This document shows positions 20,388 through 30,935 of a stretch of DNA of 64,000 nucleotides, one piece after another (positions within the stretch are counted from its first letter, which is position 1; every line of letters begins with the position of its first letter). This DNA comes from Rhodocollybia butyracea (lineage: Eukaryota; Basidiomycota; Agaricomycetes; Agaricales; Omphalotaceae): assembly GCA_015501585.1 (NCBI GenBank), contig JADNRY010000011.1:62001-126000 (forward strand). The letters run 5' to 3'. Position numbers and translations under genes: made by a program. Below the pieces are notes generated by a model that saw only the letters and a program-made list of their open reading frames with translations, was not told the DNA's origin and ran no database searches.

Positions 20388-22678
20388 ATGTTATTCCTAG
20401 GAAATTCTCGTCTTCTCTCTAATATACCTCGCCAGCCTCTTTTCCGATGGAATTCGACGAAAAGACACGCATCAAACTGGTCCCAGCATTCTCGTTTTCC
20501 TTCATTTTTTACGCCAGCACCTATTGCCAGATACAACTTGAAGCGGCGTGTTTTGTGGATTATACCTGTCGCTGGAGGTCTTGCCTTGTACTTTAATCCA
20601 AGCTCAACGCAGAAGTCGGTGATCCCAACTCTCATATCGTCTCCTGCTGTTATTCCATGTCGATCTTCTACCCAGAACTCTCAGCCTGTCATCTTGTCAC
20701 CTTTCGAAGATGATATTGACGTAAGATCGCGAATTCTATCTCTCCTACGGGATAGAGTTTGGGAGCCTATCCTGACCGCAAAGCGGTTTATAACCCTTTG
20801 CTTTATTTTTCTTCCAGTAATCTTTTCGAGTCCTATGCTTTTGATTGGGAAACCACGGAAAAAGTACAAGGGTGAAGGCTGGGGCGCTGTTTGGTGGTAC
20901 AATTTTCTGGCAAGTCGGATGGAGATTGCAGGACCGACGTTTATCAAGGTACTGTTCAATATACTTCTTTATAATCGCCCAAGCTCATTTTCCCAGCTTT
21001 CTCAATGGGCAGCATCCCGTGCAGATTTGTTTCCAGCCTTTCTCTGCGAAAGGCTAGGAGCCCTCCATTCACATGGAAAACCTCATTCGTTACATCACAC
21101 GAAACGAGTTATCGAGAGAGTCTTTCAACGTCCATTCGCTCAAGTATTCGAGGAATTTGATGAGGAACCCATAGGAACTGGAGCCATTGCTCAGGTAACG
21201 TAGCTTCTCAGCTTGACATTTTGATCTTGTTTTCAATGTTCCCCAAGGTCTATCGTGCGACTCTCAAAAAGGATCTTATACCACCGTCTTACCTAGGACC
21301 ACGCCGGCACACTAAGAAGATGACCGCTGCAGCTCTAAATTCTGTGACACTCAATAGTCCTCCTCCCTCCGTGCCAACTGCTGCTGTCGCGATCAAAGTC
21401 CTCCATCCAAAGGTGGCCAAAACCATCTCTCGAGACCTTTCCATCATGTCCTTTTTCGCCCATTTCATCTCCATCTTTCCCGGAATGCAATGGCTTTCTC
21501 TTCCGGAAGAAGTGGAGGTTTTCGGCCAAATGATGTTTCAACAGTTGGATCTTCGACACGAAGCAGAGAACCTGCAAACTTTCGAGATCAATTTTGCACA
21601 TCGTAACGTTCCTGTAAACTTTCCACGACCGTTACAGGTCTGGTCAACGCCCCACCTATTGGTGGAGGAATTTGAGAACGCGTTGCCTCTGGAGACATTC
21701 CTGAAGAACGGCGGAGGCCCTTATGACGAGCAGGTCGCCACAGCTGGGCTCGACGCATTTTTAAACATGCTTCTACTCGACAATTTTGTTCATTCGGACC
21801 TTCACCCTGGTAATATCTTAATCAAGTTTTCTAAACCAGCCTCGACACGATACCTTTTGAAAATGCTCTGGATGTCGGTCACTCAATCCTTCCATAAATC
21901 TTCTGAAAATGAAACAGATCGCTCCATCTTTATTCCCGACTATTCTGAATCAGACTCTATCGTTGCGCGTCTCCGCTCATTGTCCAACGACCGTACCGCT
22001 TGGTTGAATGAGCTTTCATCTCTTCATGATTCGGGATATATACCTGAAATCGTCTTTATCGACGCCGGGCTCGTAACAACACTCTCTTCAGAGAACCGGG
22101 GCAATTTCCTCGACCTTTTTCGCGCCTTGGCCCACTTCGACGGCTACCGCACTGGCCAGCTCATGATTGAGCGATGTCGTTCACCAGAGTTGGCCATCGA
22201 GACTGAGACGTTTGCGCTGAAAATGCAACATCTCGTTCTCAGCGTCAAGCGAAAGACCTTCTCGCTAGGTCATATCAAGATATCTGACATCCTCACGGAT
22301 GTGCTGCGCGCCGTACGCGAGCACCACGTCAAAATGGAGGGTGATTTTATTAATACCGTAATATCAGTGCTTCTACTGGAAGGGATCGGGAGGCAGTTGG
22401 ATCCCAACCTGGATTTGTTCAAGAGCTCTCTGCCTATCCTTAGGAAGCTAGGAGGGCAGATGGCCACGAGGGAGTCTGTCAGCAAGGGCTTACCAGAAAG
22501 TAATGTTGGGGCGTTTATCAAAGTGTGGGTTTGGCTTGAGGCAAGGGAGTTTATCGCTGCCTCAATTGTCAATGCAGATGATCTTGTCAAATACGGCTGG
22601 TGGGTCAAACTTTATTCTTCTTGGTTCCTCCGGACTCATGCTTCATGCTTTCTTTTCAGGCTTACTTTGGGCCTCTAG
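20388..22678 (+). CDS. Mitochondrial ABC1/UbiB-family kinase, ADCK2/YPL109C type
   Basis: Atypical kinase-like protein linked in yeast and animals to coenzyme Q homeostasis; expected in the mitochondrial inner membrane. Exons 20388-20948, 20997-21194 and 21248-22678 give 729 residues. A last 65-nt stretch (22611-22660) could be spliced without changing frame. The N-terminus is rich in Arg/Ser with few acids, like a presequence, and is followed by a hydrophobic segment (RVLWIIPVAGGLALYF). Family motifs: TFIKLSQWAASRADLFPAF (the KxGQ element, here with Ser for Gly), GTGAIAQVYRA, VAIKVLHP, the catalytic HSDLHPGNILI, and FIDAGLVT in place of DFG. The insert between the ATP-loop and VAIKVLHP, rich in Pro and Thr, fits the ADCK2 subfamily. 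Confidence 0.88.
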
Positions 22679-24129
22679 GGTTTAGCTGTCTCAATTAGTA
22701 GAATATAGACATTTAGAGCGAACCGACTTTTCGCGCAATTCGACTCTGAAAGTTGTAATTTCTATACGTACCGTACATCCAATATTTTGTAAATTAGCGC
22801 ACCTCATCTGTCTTTTGCAGCGTTGTAACAGCTTTGATTAATGCCACTATCGATGTATGTATAACCTACGATGAATGCTTGTAGCTTCCTGGCAGCTGGC
22901 TGTACGAGCCTATTGTGCCTGTAATCGCGATTTGGGGGAATTCCAAGCCACTGGGATCCGAAACTTTCTGAAATCCAGAGCTGAGCAGTGCAAGGAGCTG
23001 CAAAAGCAGATTGGACCACTGACTAGAACGGAGTCACTCTTTATCAGGAAAAGATCACCGAGTAGCTCTCTGAAAAGACTGACGTGGTTTTGGGAAACAC
23101 TACCAGAGAAAAAAAGTCAACAACGTTGTCTGAGTACCGCAAACCTGACAGGGTGGAACAGGCCTACAACTGAAAATTAACTGTATCTCCGTTCGAAACC
23201 CCAGTGAAGCTATTACTACTATGTATATCGGCCTGAGGGCAATATGTAAATGGTGGGAGCTCACAATAAAGGGTTGAAAGTCAGTGCGTTGTTGGAGCCA
23301 ACTTGAACGTTGAAAGTAGCGGCCTTTGCAGAGATAGTAATACACCAGAGCGTAAAAGCACGGTGGAAAGAAATGCATTTGAACGGACCAGAGCCTATTC
23401 GAAACGGGGTGAGAGTTTTTACATCGAATATCTAAACCAACTTACACCGCTCAAAGAAGAAAGGGAAATGGAACGAAACAATAACAAATTCCTTTCTTTC
23501 AACCATTTATACTCACTACAGCGCTCGAGCAACAGACTGCATACTATAACAACTGTGACATGGACCAACAAACTTTATTCAAGATCAGATAGATAAATCG
23601 ATAATAGCTATACACGGCTCAGACTCAGACGACAGTAAGTACTGAATGCGGTCCCAAAAAGAGACTGCTAGTCCCTGTATCGGCAGCGAGCTCGACTCCC
23701 GAAGAGAATGTAGACGAGGTAGACTACTACTGGGCTAAGACAGGGATGGCAGTAGGGCCATAAGCAATGGTCAGCTTGGTACAAGATTGCATAGAGCTTG
23801 AACCAGCGCATCGGACCCCCAAAGTAAAGGAAGGGGTGATAGGGCAAAACCATGTCCCCATACAGGCGTAACAGCGCTGTGGCCATTTATAGGTTCTTGC
23901 GGGATTATGGATGGCTTCTCGTATGATCCTCGTTTAGACGGTTTACACAGGTCGCCAAATACTACTCCGACACCCCAAGAGTTGCACGAAACATGCTAGG
24001 GGTGGGGGAACCGCATAAGAGATGAGTGAGAGAGTGACGGTGACGGAATTCTTCACCAAAAGGAGGATCGCGTTCCGAGGGTTCCAGACGTCCCCCTAGA
24101 AGGCGTAACTTGTTACATGCTTTCGAGGT
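22679..24129. other. Intergenic stretch without a supported gene
   Basis: Downstream of the kinase. Only short ORFs without recognisable domains; no tRNA or repeat was identified by eye. Confidence 0.5.
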
Positions 24130-24620
24130 AATTATCCAAGTTGTGTGATGTTAATATTCTGGACGGCGGTATTGATTGACAATGCACAGGGATTACCCCC
24201 GGAGCAAAGGCTTGCAGTGCAAGGCCCCCAAAGAGTCGTCCAGCAGAGGCAAGTCAGAATTCTCAGATGAAGTTCCAGGCGCCATGTACAGAGATCTCGA
24301 GAGAGAATGGCAAGTTCGGTAAAGGGAGGAGAGGTGGTTGAATCGTGAGGAAGATCGAGGATGCGGCATAGACATCGCAGTTGCAATTTGTATAAGGGGT
24401 CGACGTCGAGAGTAATATCACAACCATGGATCAAGTAGTAGCAGTGAAAGTAGTATAAGCGCCTCTTCAATTGAATGCTCCGAGCAGCCAAAAATACTTC
24501 TAGCACATACAGCCACTGTTTCGAGTTTCTTATAGTGGCATGTAGCAAAGATATCGCGACGAGAGGTAGACTGCAGCCAAACGCCAGAATAAGGTTTCCT
24601 TTAGTCTTGACATCCAGCAA
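24130..24620 (-). pseudogene. Remnant of a non-LTR retrotransposon (post-RT region)
   Basis: The frame 24620-24132 reads YYLIHGCDITLDVDPLYKLQ, then LRCLCRILDLP, FTELAILSRDLCTWRLELHL and RILTCLCW. This resembles the segment after the reverse transcriptase in Tad/CRE-like LINE elements of basidiomycetes, where a 'LxxGCDV..DV' stretch leads to LRRLLGL and LFxExGI. No RT catalytic core is visible nearby, so this is a 5'-truncated, decayed fragment. Assignment is by pattern memory. Confidence 0.4.
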
Positions 24621-24759
24621 AGAGCCGGACAGTGTGATAGATGGGAGCGGGATCTGGTTAAAAGGCGTAATTTCATGATAACTGATGTTGAGCGTCCGGT
24701 TTCCTCACACCAGGCGTGTCGTTGGAAGAGGAGTGCGTGATTTCAATTTGTCCGCTTGA

Positions 24760-25076
24760 GAATCACTTACATAATTCAACCACCTCGATATCACACCTGT
24801 CAAAGTATGTAAGCCTGGTAAGATGGGCCCCACATGCCAGGCCCCCTCCCCTGGATTTGGGACTTTCTCTACATTGCGAATAATTCCATGAATAATTCCA
24901 GTTATTATCTTTAAGGAAAGGGCCCAGATGGCCCGTGGAGCCTTGATGTAAGCTAATGAAAACGCGCATGACAGCGTCCCGGCAATAACTGTGTCCATTG
25001 CCAAGTCCGAGATATCGGAACAGAGTTCCCTGCCATTTGATCATTGCCCGCCCGCTGTCCCGCCTTAACCCGACTA
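24760..25076 (-). repeat. 0.32 kb repeat, uninterrupted copy
   Basis: On the minus strand this runs from GTCGGGTTAAGGCGGGACAG to about GGTGTGATATCGAGGTGG. The same sequence in the opposite orientation lies at 27802-27972 and continues at about 29503-29627, after about 1.5 kb of unrelated DNA. Identity is high: only a few substitutions over roughly 300 bp. It has a long open frame (LFRYLGLGNGHSYCRDAVMR) of unknown meaning. Confidence 0.75.
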
Positions 25077-27801
25077 CCCGACTTTGCTCAATAATCTATT
25101 TTGCTATCGCTGGCGGCAACTTAAGGGCAAGGTAAGCGGTATTCGGTACTTGGTACGCTCATACATTGGGAAAGGCACAACTAAAAGTTCAATGTTGGGT
25201 TGAGCATAAGAGATGTGAGGAAGCTGGAGCTAGAAGAATTCATGCATCTCAAGGTATATCTTATTGTGCCCCCCGCCCGCGCATAGTACACTTTAAGTGT
25301 GATCAAGTGCCTCAATAATCAAATCAATAATGGACTATAAAATGTTGGAGAAGTGACAACCGTAGCAACACAGCCTGAGAACTATATCGTTGCACTTATC
25401 CTACACTATGTCACATAAGATTGCGACACATAACTTTGGGCAGGTTGATTCTTGCATATTCATTGTAAGATTACTTACTGTCTATCGCTAAAAGCACTGT
25501 ACTAGTGTACAGGATTACCAGGATAAGTGTCCGTTGACTGACTACGTCTGGAATGGCCTGGGAAGGTATGAGCAACATGGAGAAAGGGGATGGCAGGAGT
25601 GCTCGAGCAGTGGGGCAGCACCACAACAGGACATATATGTAAAGCTTTAGGCTCCTTCATGCAGAATATTCCCTTCGTTCCATGCCCCTTGCAAATGGGA
25701 ACGTTCTGCATGTTTCTCGCACTTTTTGAGAGTCGCTGTATATATTTTGTTTCAGTATGCCTAGGTGCATTAATTCCACTAACTTTGCCATGGCAATTTC
25801 TACAATATTAAACAAGCAGTGGTTCTAAGCGGTGGGAATCAGACGAGCGCTTAATCATAAAGACTACCCGCCCAGCCTCGTTGGTGCGCGCCGGAACCCC
25901 GCCTTTTGAGCTCCTGAGTTATCAGAGCAATATATTGCAGGCGCATTACTTCTAGTTAGCTCTTATACTATTACTCTACTCTGCCATGTACTTCTTTTAC
26001 TTACTACTCTTGTTGTATTTGCTCTGGAGTCTGCACTTCAAAAGGTAATAAAACTGTGTCCTCTAGAACTGCTGCTCGAGTGCAGATTGAAAAGAGCCCA
26101 AGTCAGCAAGGGAGAGATATAACTGACTCGATTCTGAATTCCAGCCCATGTAGCTTCGTTTGACTTACCTATATGAATATTAGTCTCAACATTTAGCAAA
26201 GTCAGGTCTTTCGGGTGTATTTTTCGGCCAACTAATCAACTTACAGTGGATCTAGCTGTATGCGAGGACTCCACTCATTTCTATCTACAATGTCATATAA
26301 AGTTTATTTTTCTTATAATGTAGAGGTTGGAAAGTGTAGCGAAGACAGCCATATTTGCAGTAGTACTTTTTGTTTAACGTTCAAATAATCGTGTCTCAAT
26401 AATGTGGAAATCGATGCCCAATAAAATACATACACAGGCTTGTTACATCCAGTAGAAGATACCTATGTAGAAAAATCAACTTGAAACTTCTTCGATCCAC
26501 CATAGTCAACGTCGCATATGTTGAGGTCAAGCATCAGAGTGCCGCCGGGCCACATTCCGTTGCAGCTCTTTAAGTTGTTTTCATGCACAAATTCATGCTT
26601 AGAAAATCTGTCATGCAGGTCAAGAGTCAATAGAATATATTCTGCATGTAGCTACGTATCAAGTTCAAGCTCTTTGAGCCTAGAAAACAAGTTTGTTGTT
26701 CCTTGAATACTAGGAGCGAGCGATTTCGAGCGGACTGGAGACTGAGTGCGGTAAGAGCGAGTAGGGCATGCGGGTGGAGCGGCGCGCATGACCGTTGCAT
26801 GTAGCGCCAGGGTTTATGTCAACAATGAAGAATGGACAGTAGATCCTGTTGTTTACTATGGTTTTGTACGACCATCTGATAATTGGTATTATTGGCCTCG
26901 ATATCTCTCCTCCAAAATCCGTGATTAACCGATGAAAATCAACTCCTAATAAGATCGAGTACTGCGTCAATGGATAAACCAAGTCATTGGGTGGCAGGCA
27001 AGCAGCGCAAGGGCCAAAATTGAAAGTTCTGCCAAAGCCCTAGCACTATTGTCAAGCATGAGGGCGTGGGCAGATTGGGTGGAAGATACTGAGTTAGGTT
27101 GCGGCGTTGAAAGTGAAGACGGAAGTGCCAATGGTGATGGAGAAAGAGGGCAGCATGTGAGAGGATGAGTTGACATTAGCCAGTCGAGAAATGAAGGCAC
27201 GACACATCAAAAGAGAAAGAGGCGCCAAGTGTAGTGCAGCCATTTACAGGGTGCAAGTATGCAATACAGGCTACGATACATGTAGCAACAGTGTGCAAAA
27301 TAGTTTCGAAGCATGCTGATACTATACCCCAAAGACCAATCCCAATTTCAGATGCATGCACCCAACTTTGAATTCCCAGTGCACTCATAAAGCTATGGGT
27401 GCAGGTAGAAAGGCCTCCAATATATGCCCAGTTAGATGAAAAAAACGAATTACCTACCGTTCTGCAGCTTCAGCTTGAAATTTGAATTCCTGGTACTAAC
27501 TCGGCGATGTCATTCAAATGGCGTACACTCTAACTTCAAGGCCAGATTATAGTCACTGACTCGGATGTAAATGGATCGCAATCACTGTAAAAGCGACTAC
27601 ACAGAAGCAGCCACATGGAAGAAACGCTTGGATGCTGGGAAGCCCTGTAACCAAAAAGTTCAGGTTAACAGCGGAGGTTAGCACTTACGTTGTAAATGTT
27701 TTATTTTGAATGCACGTCTTGATAACAATAGGAAGGTGTAGCATAAGTAAGAAAATTAGGTTGGAATAGAGGGGGACAACAGGTAAGATTATCGAGGAAA
27801 G
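25077..27801. other. Stretch between the inverted 0.3 kb repeats
   Basis: 2.7 kb with scattered short ORFs only. There is a small imperfect hairpin at 25659-25712 (CATGCAGAATATTCCC against GGGAACGTTCTGCATG). No gene recognised. Confidence 0.45.
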
Positions 27802-29627
27802 TCGGGTTAAGGCGGGACAGCGGGCGGGCAATGATCAAATGGCAGGGAACTCTGTTCCGATATCTCGGACTTGGCAATGGACACAGTTATTGCCGGGACG
27901 CTGTCATGCGCATTTTCATTAGCTTACATCAAGGCTCCATGGGCCATCTGGGCCCTTTCCTTAAAGATAACAAGCTTATTAGACCCGTGACTACGTCACG
28001 GAGAGAAAGGAGGATGGTGGTCTGGTGGTATTGAGCCTGGAATACCTGGGTTCTGATATGCAACACACATTGCGCCGTATGTGTAGAATGCATGGATGAA
28101 CCCAGTCCACTGAGCACTCTGCTGTTGCAGCAAAATTTGCTGGAAATTTTGAATAAGTAAAAGATGAGCATGCTTACATAGTTAGTCCAGAAGGGTTCAC
28201 TTGCTGATGAGAGAACCATGACTGAGAGATAGCAGCCAAATGGTACTGTGACGTTATTGACCTGGCAGAGACTCACAAAATATTCAACTGCTTAAGCAAT
28301 GATCATAGCTACGGAGGAGCTCCAAAAGCAGGCACTCAAGGGTTGAAGTATTTCAATCTATGATAATGGGACATGGGTTGCTGATATGTCAAGGAGACCA
28401 AAAACAACTTGAAACTTGGGAATGAGTATAGCTAGTGCATGTGGGGATCCAGGATACCTACAGGTAACCTATGGAAGGAACAGCTTCTGTATCCATATAT
28501 GAGATATGAGCCAGATAGAACTCATACTCATGCTCATACTATGGTCTAGAACCACATTGAGTTGCTACAGATTGCTGTGTGGAAAATCATGGAAAGAGGG
28601 ATTCAAAACTTGGAAGGTGTGTCATGCCACTGCTGGCACATTCTTTCATTGTGTGTTGTTGCTGAATTATCCTTATGTTATTACTTGTATGAGACTCTCC
28701 ACCATCTATGGAAAGTCTATTGACTTTCAAACCTCTCTCAGTTCAGAGTTGTACACACATTTAACTGAGATGCTCCTTTCTTCCTAATTTCCATACTTAT
28801 CTTGCTCAGAATACAATTATCTACAGTAATTTCCAGCTAACTGTTTACAGGGAATGGGTTTTTGGTAGGTTTTCTTGGTATGTTGCAGAGCCACTGTATG
28901 GCATTGGCAAATGCAGTTCTACCGGCAGCTGCTGTGCAGCTAGAACTGATTAGATACTGTATAATTACGACTGTATGCTCCCGGGGGTCAAGGCGTTACA
29001 CGTTGTTTTTGACAAACAACATGCTCAGGGCCCGCCGTTATGCGTTACGCATAACGCTAGATGCACAAATGAATAGGGGGCCAAAGGCCCGCCACCAAGA
29101 TTTGTGACATTTCGAGCAATAGCATACTCGAACCCTCCCGTTACACGTTACAGATTGCAAAATCCCCCATGCTCGGGGGTCCTGTTACGCGTTATGGGAG
29201 CATCCGGTCGTAAATATATAGTAGATTAATGCTGTAGCTGGAATCTGTTAATACTTATAGTAACATTAAAAAAAGAAAGATTAGCATGGGTAGCACTTGT
29301 AAAAGAGAGGGCGGATAGAGGCTTGGATAGAGAAGCATGTATGATGTAACCAATAGGCCGGCTGCGGCAGAGGGCAGTGCGGCTTATAGACATGGGGCTG
29401 TGCCGGCTGTGCCATCCTATCGCTCCTCTTATCTTATTAGTAATAAGTTATCTTATTAGCTAATAAGCGGGCGTCTAAACCGTCATGATTTAAAGTATAG
29501 GATAACTGGAATTATTCATGGAATTATTCGCAATGTAGAGAAAGTCTCAAATCCAGGGGAGGGGGCCTGGCATGTGGGGCCCATCTTACCAGGCTTACAT
29601 ACTTTGACAGGTGTGATGTCGAGGTGA
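27802..29627 (+). repeat. 0.32 kb repeat, inverted copy split by a 1.5 kb segment
   Basis: 27802-27972 matches the first part of the minus-strand repeat at 25076-24893, and about 29503-29627 matches the rest. The intact target reads AAAGATAATAACTGG. Here the left half ends AAAGATAA and the right half resumes at about ATAACTGG, so any target duplication is no longer than three or four bases and is ambiguous. Confidence 0.7.
27973..29502. mobile_element. Probable insertion of ~1.53 kb with palindromic right end
   Basis: Unrelated DNA splitting the repeat copy above. The right end has back-to-back palindromes CTTATTAGTAATAAG and CTTATTAGCTAATAAG (about 29431-29468), and CTTATTAG also occurs at the left end (about 27976). 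It contains a perfect 10-bp-arm palindrome at 29036-29056 and four variants of CGTTAC(A/G)CGTTA. No transposase-like ORF is visible, so it would be non-autonomous. Class unknown. Confidence 0.5.
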
Positions 29628-29685
29628 ATTCAACACGTCCAGAAAATAACTTTGACTTGCGTTGCCAGTTCTTGCCAGCCCCTCC

Positions 29686-30192
29686 TGTTGAAACTAGAAG
29701 CTTATGAGTCGTATCTAATCAGTGATGTGAGTCGACTAGACGCACTTGCTATACGATCGATGAACTGTCGATATATGCTATGTTGAAACTCACCCTCAAA
29801 CACTAGACGCAGCCTCTACGCAGGTTCGTATAGATGTAGTCAATTATGCCATTCGCTATTAGTCTTATGATACATAACTTGTACGCTGCCTTGCAGTACC
29901 TATGAACAATACCTATAGAATTACCATACGGACTCCATCTTCTAGGGTACATTATGCACATGTATATGCACTATGTTTAGCAGTACGACTCAAGTAGACT
30001 CATACATTGTTATAGGGTTTATTATATAGTATAAATACTGTAGATATTTTCCTGTAACAATAACCAAGAATCCTACTATTCGTCTGGACACTTGTTCTGC
30101 TCTCAACAAGCACTCTTACAACTCCTGTAACATCCTTACACTCTCAGGTGAGTATGCTGTCGACCTTGTGTTGACTGACCGCTGTTTCTACA
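29686..30192 (+). repeat. 5' LTR (507 bp)
   Basis: Direct match of 35927-36437. Contains TATAAATA at 30030-30037, a likely promoter for the element transcript. The last 45 bp plus the first base of the internal region look like a spliceosomal intron (see findings). Confidence 0.93.
30030..30037 (+). promoter_or_regulatory. TATA box in the 5' LTR
   Basis: TATAAATA preceded by an AT-rich run, 650 nt upstream of the internal leader midpoint and about 155 nt before the LTR end; the copy in the 3' LTR is at about 36275. Transcription probably starts near 30055-30065. Confidence 0.6.
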
Positions 30193-30204
30193 GGTTATGG
30201 GCCC
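30193..30204 (+). other. Primer binding site, initiator tRNA-Met (half-tRNA type)
   Basis: GGTTATGGGCCC directly follows the 5' LTR. It is the exact complement of GGGCCCATAACC, the anticodon stem-loop of eukaryotic initiator tRNA-Met, rather than of a tRNA 3' end. This is the arrangement of Drosophila copia, which primes from a cleaved half-tRNA. Confidence 0.75.
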
Positions 30205-30935
30205 CGGATCGCTTCAACACATGTTGTGCCCTCCATTGTGCTTACTGCACTTGGTTAGACAGTGTTCAATGAACATCCAACGCTCATTCCTGGAGTGTAC
30301 AAAGTTCGCGTGTTGTGCATAGCTGGTCATGGTACATGGTAACATTCATGGATCGCATTTCTCTCCATTCCTGCATTGTTCAAAAATATACATGACTTTG
30401 CACACTGACACACACATGTATTTACATAGGCACCCAATGATCGAACAAACTGTTTAAGGGCTTTGCTGTGATGGCATTCCCTTTAGGGTTTTATTCCCTG
30501 CCAGGTAGACTTGGGGTCACCGCTATAATAGCCATAAAAGCGTTCATGTGCATCCGCTGGCAAACTGCGAACGATCATTGGGTTCTTGGCCTTCGTAGAA
30601 TAATTGTACATACACATTACCTACCTGCTGCTTGCCTTAAGTTTTTCACATGCTGAAGGGATACTGTTCGATTGTGCTGCAAAGCACATCTGAACGTTGA
30701 CTAAACGCATATTCTTGGCATTCAGTTACCCTATTTGTGTTCCGATCAACTTAAGTGACTGAGTCCGAATTGGAATGATCGGATCAGTGGATGGAAAATG
30801 GATGGATAATTATATGCGATCAACACTGAAAACACTTGTCACGGGTTTCCGACTTTGTTGTTGTGATCTGTGTTCATAACTTGTGGAAGCACGTCACTGA
30901 CTGTTGCTCTACTTTTTCTAGAACCTTATCAAAAC

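Noticed and set aside
25590..27388. Several 60-90 codon ORFs between the inverted repeats
   Set aside because: Short, without family resemblance or introns joining them; expected by chance in this composition.
28506..29107. Plus-strand ORFs of 93 and 81 codons
   Set aside because: No domain, no splice partners, and they lie inside the repeat insertion.
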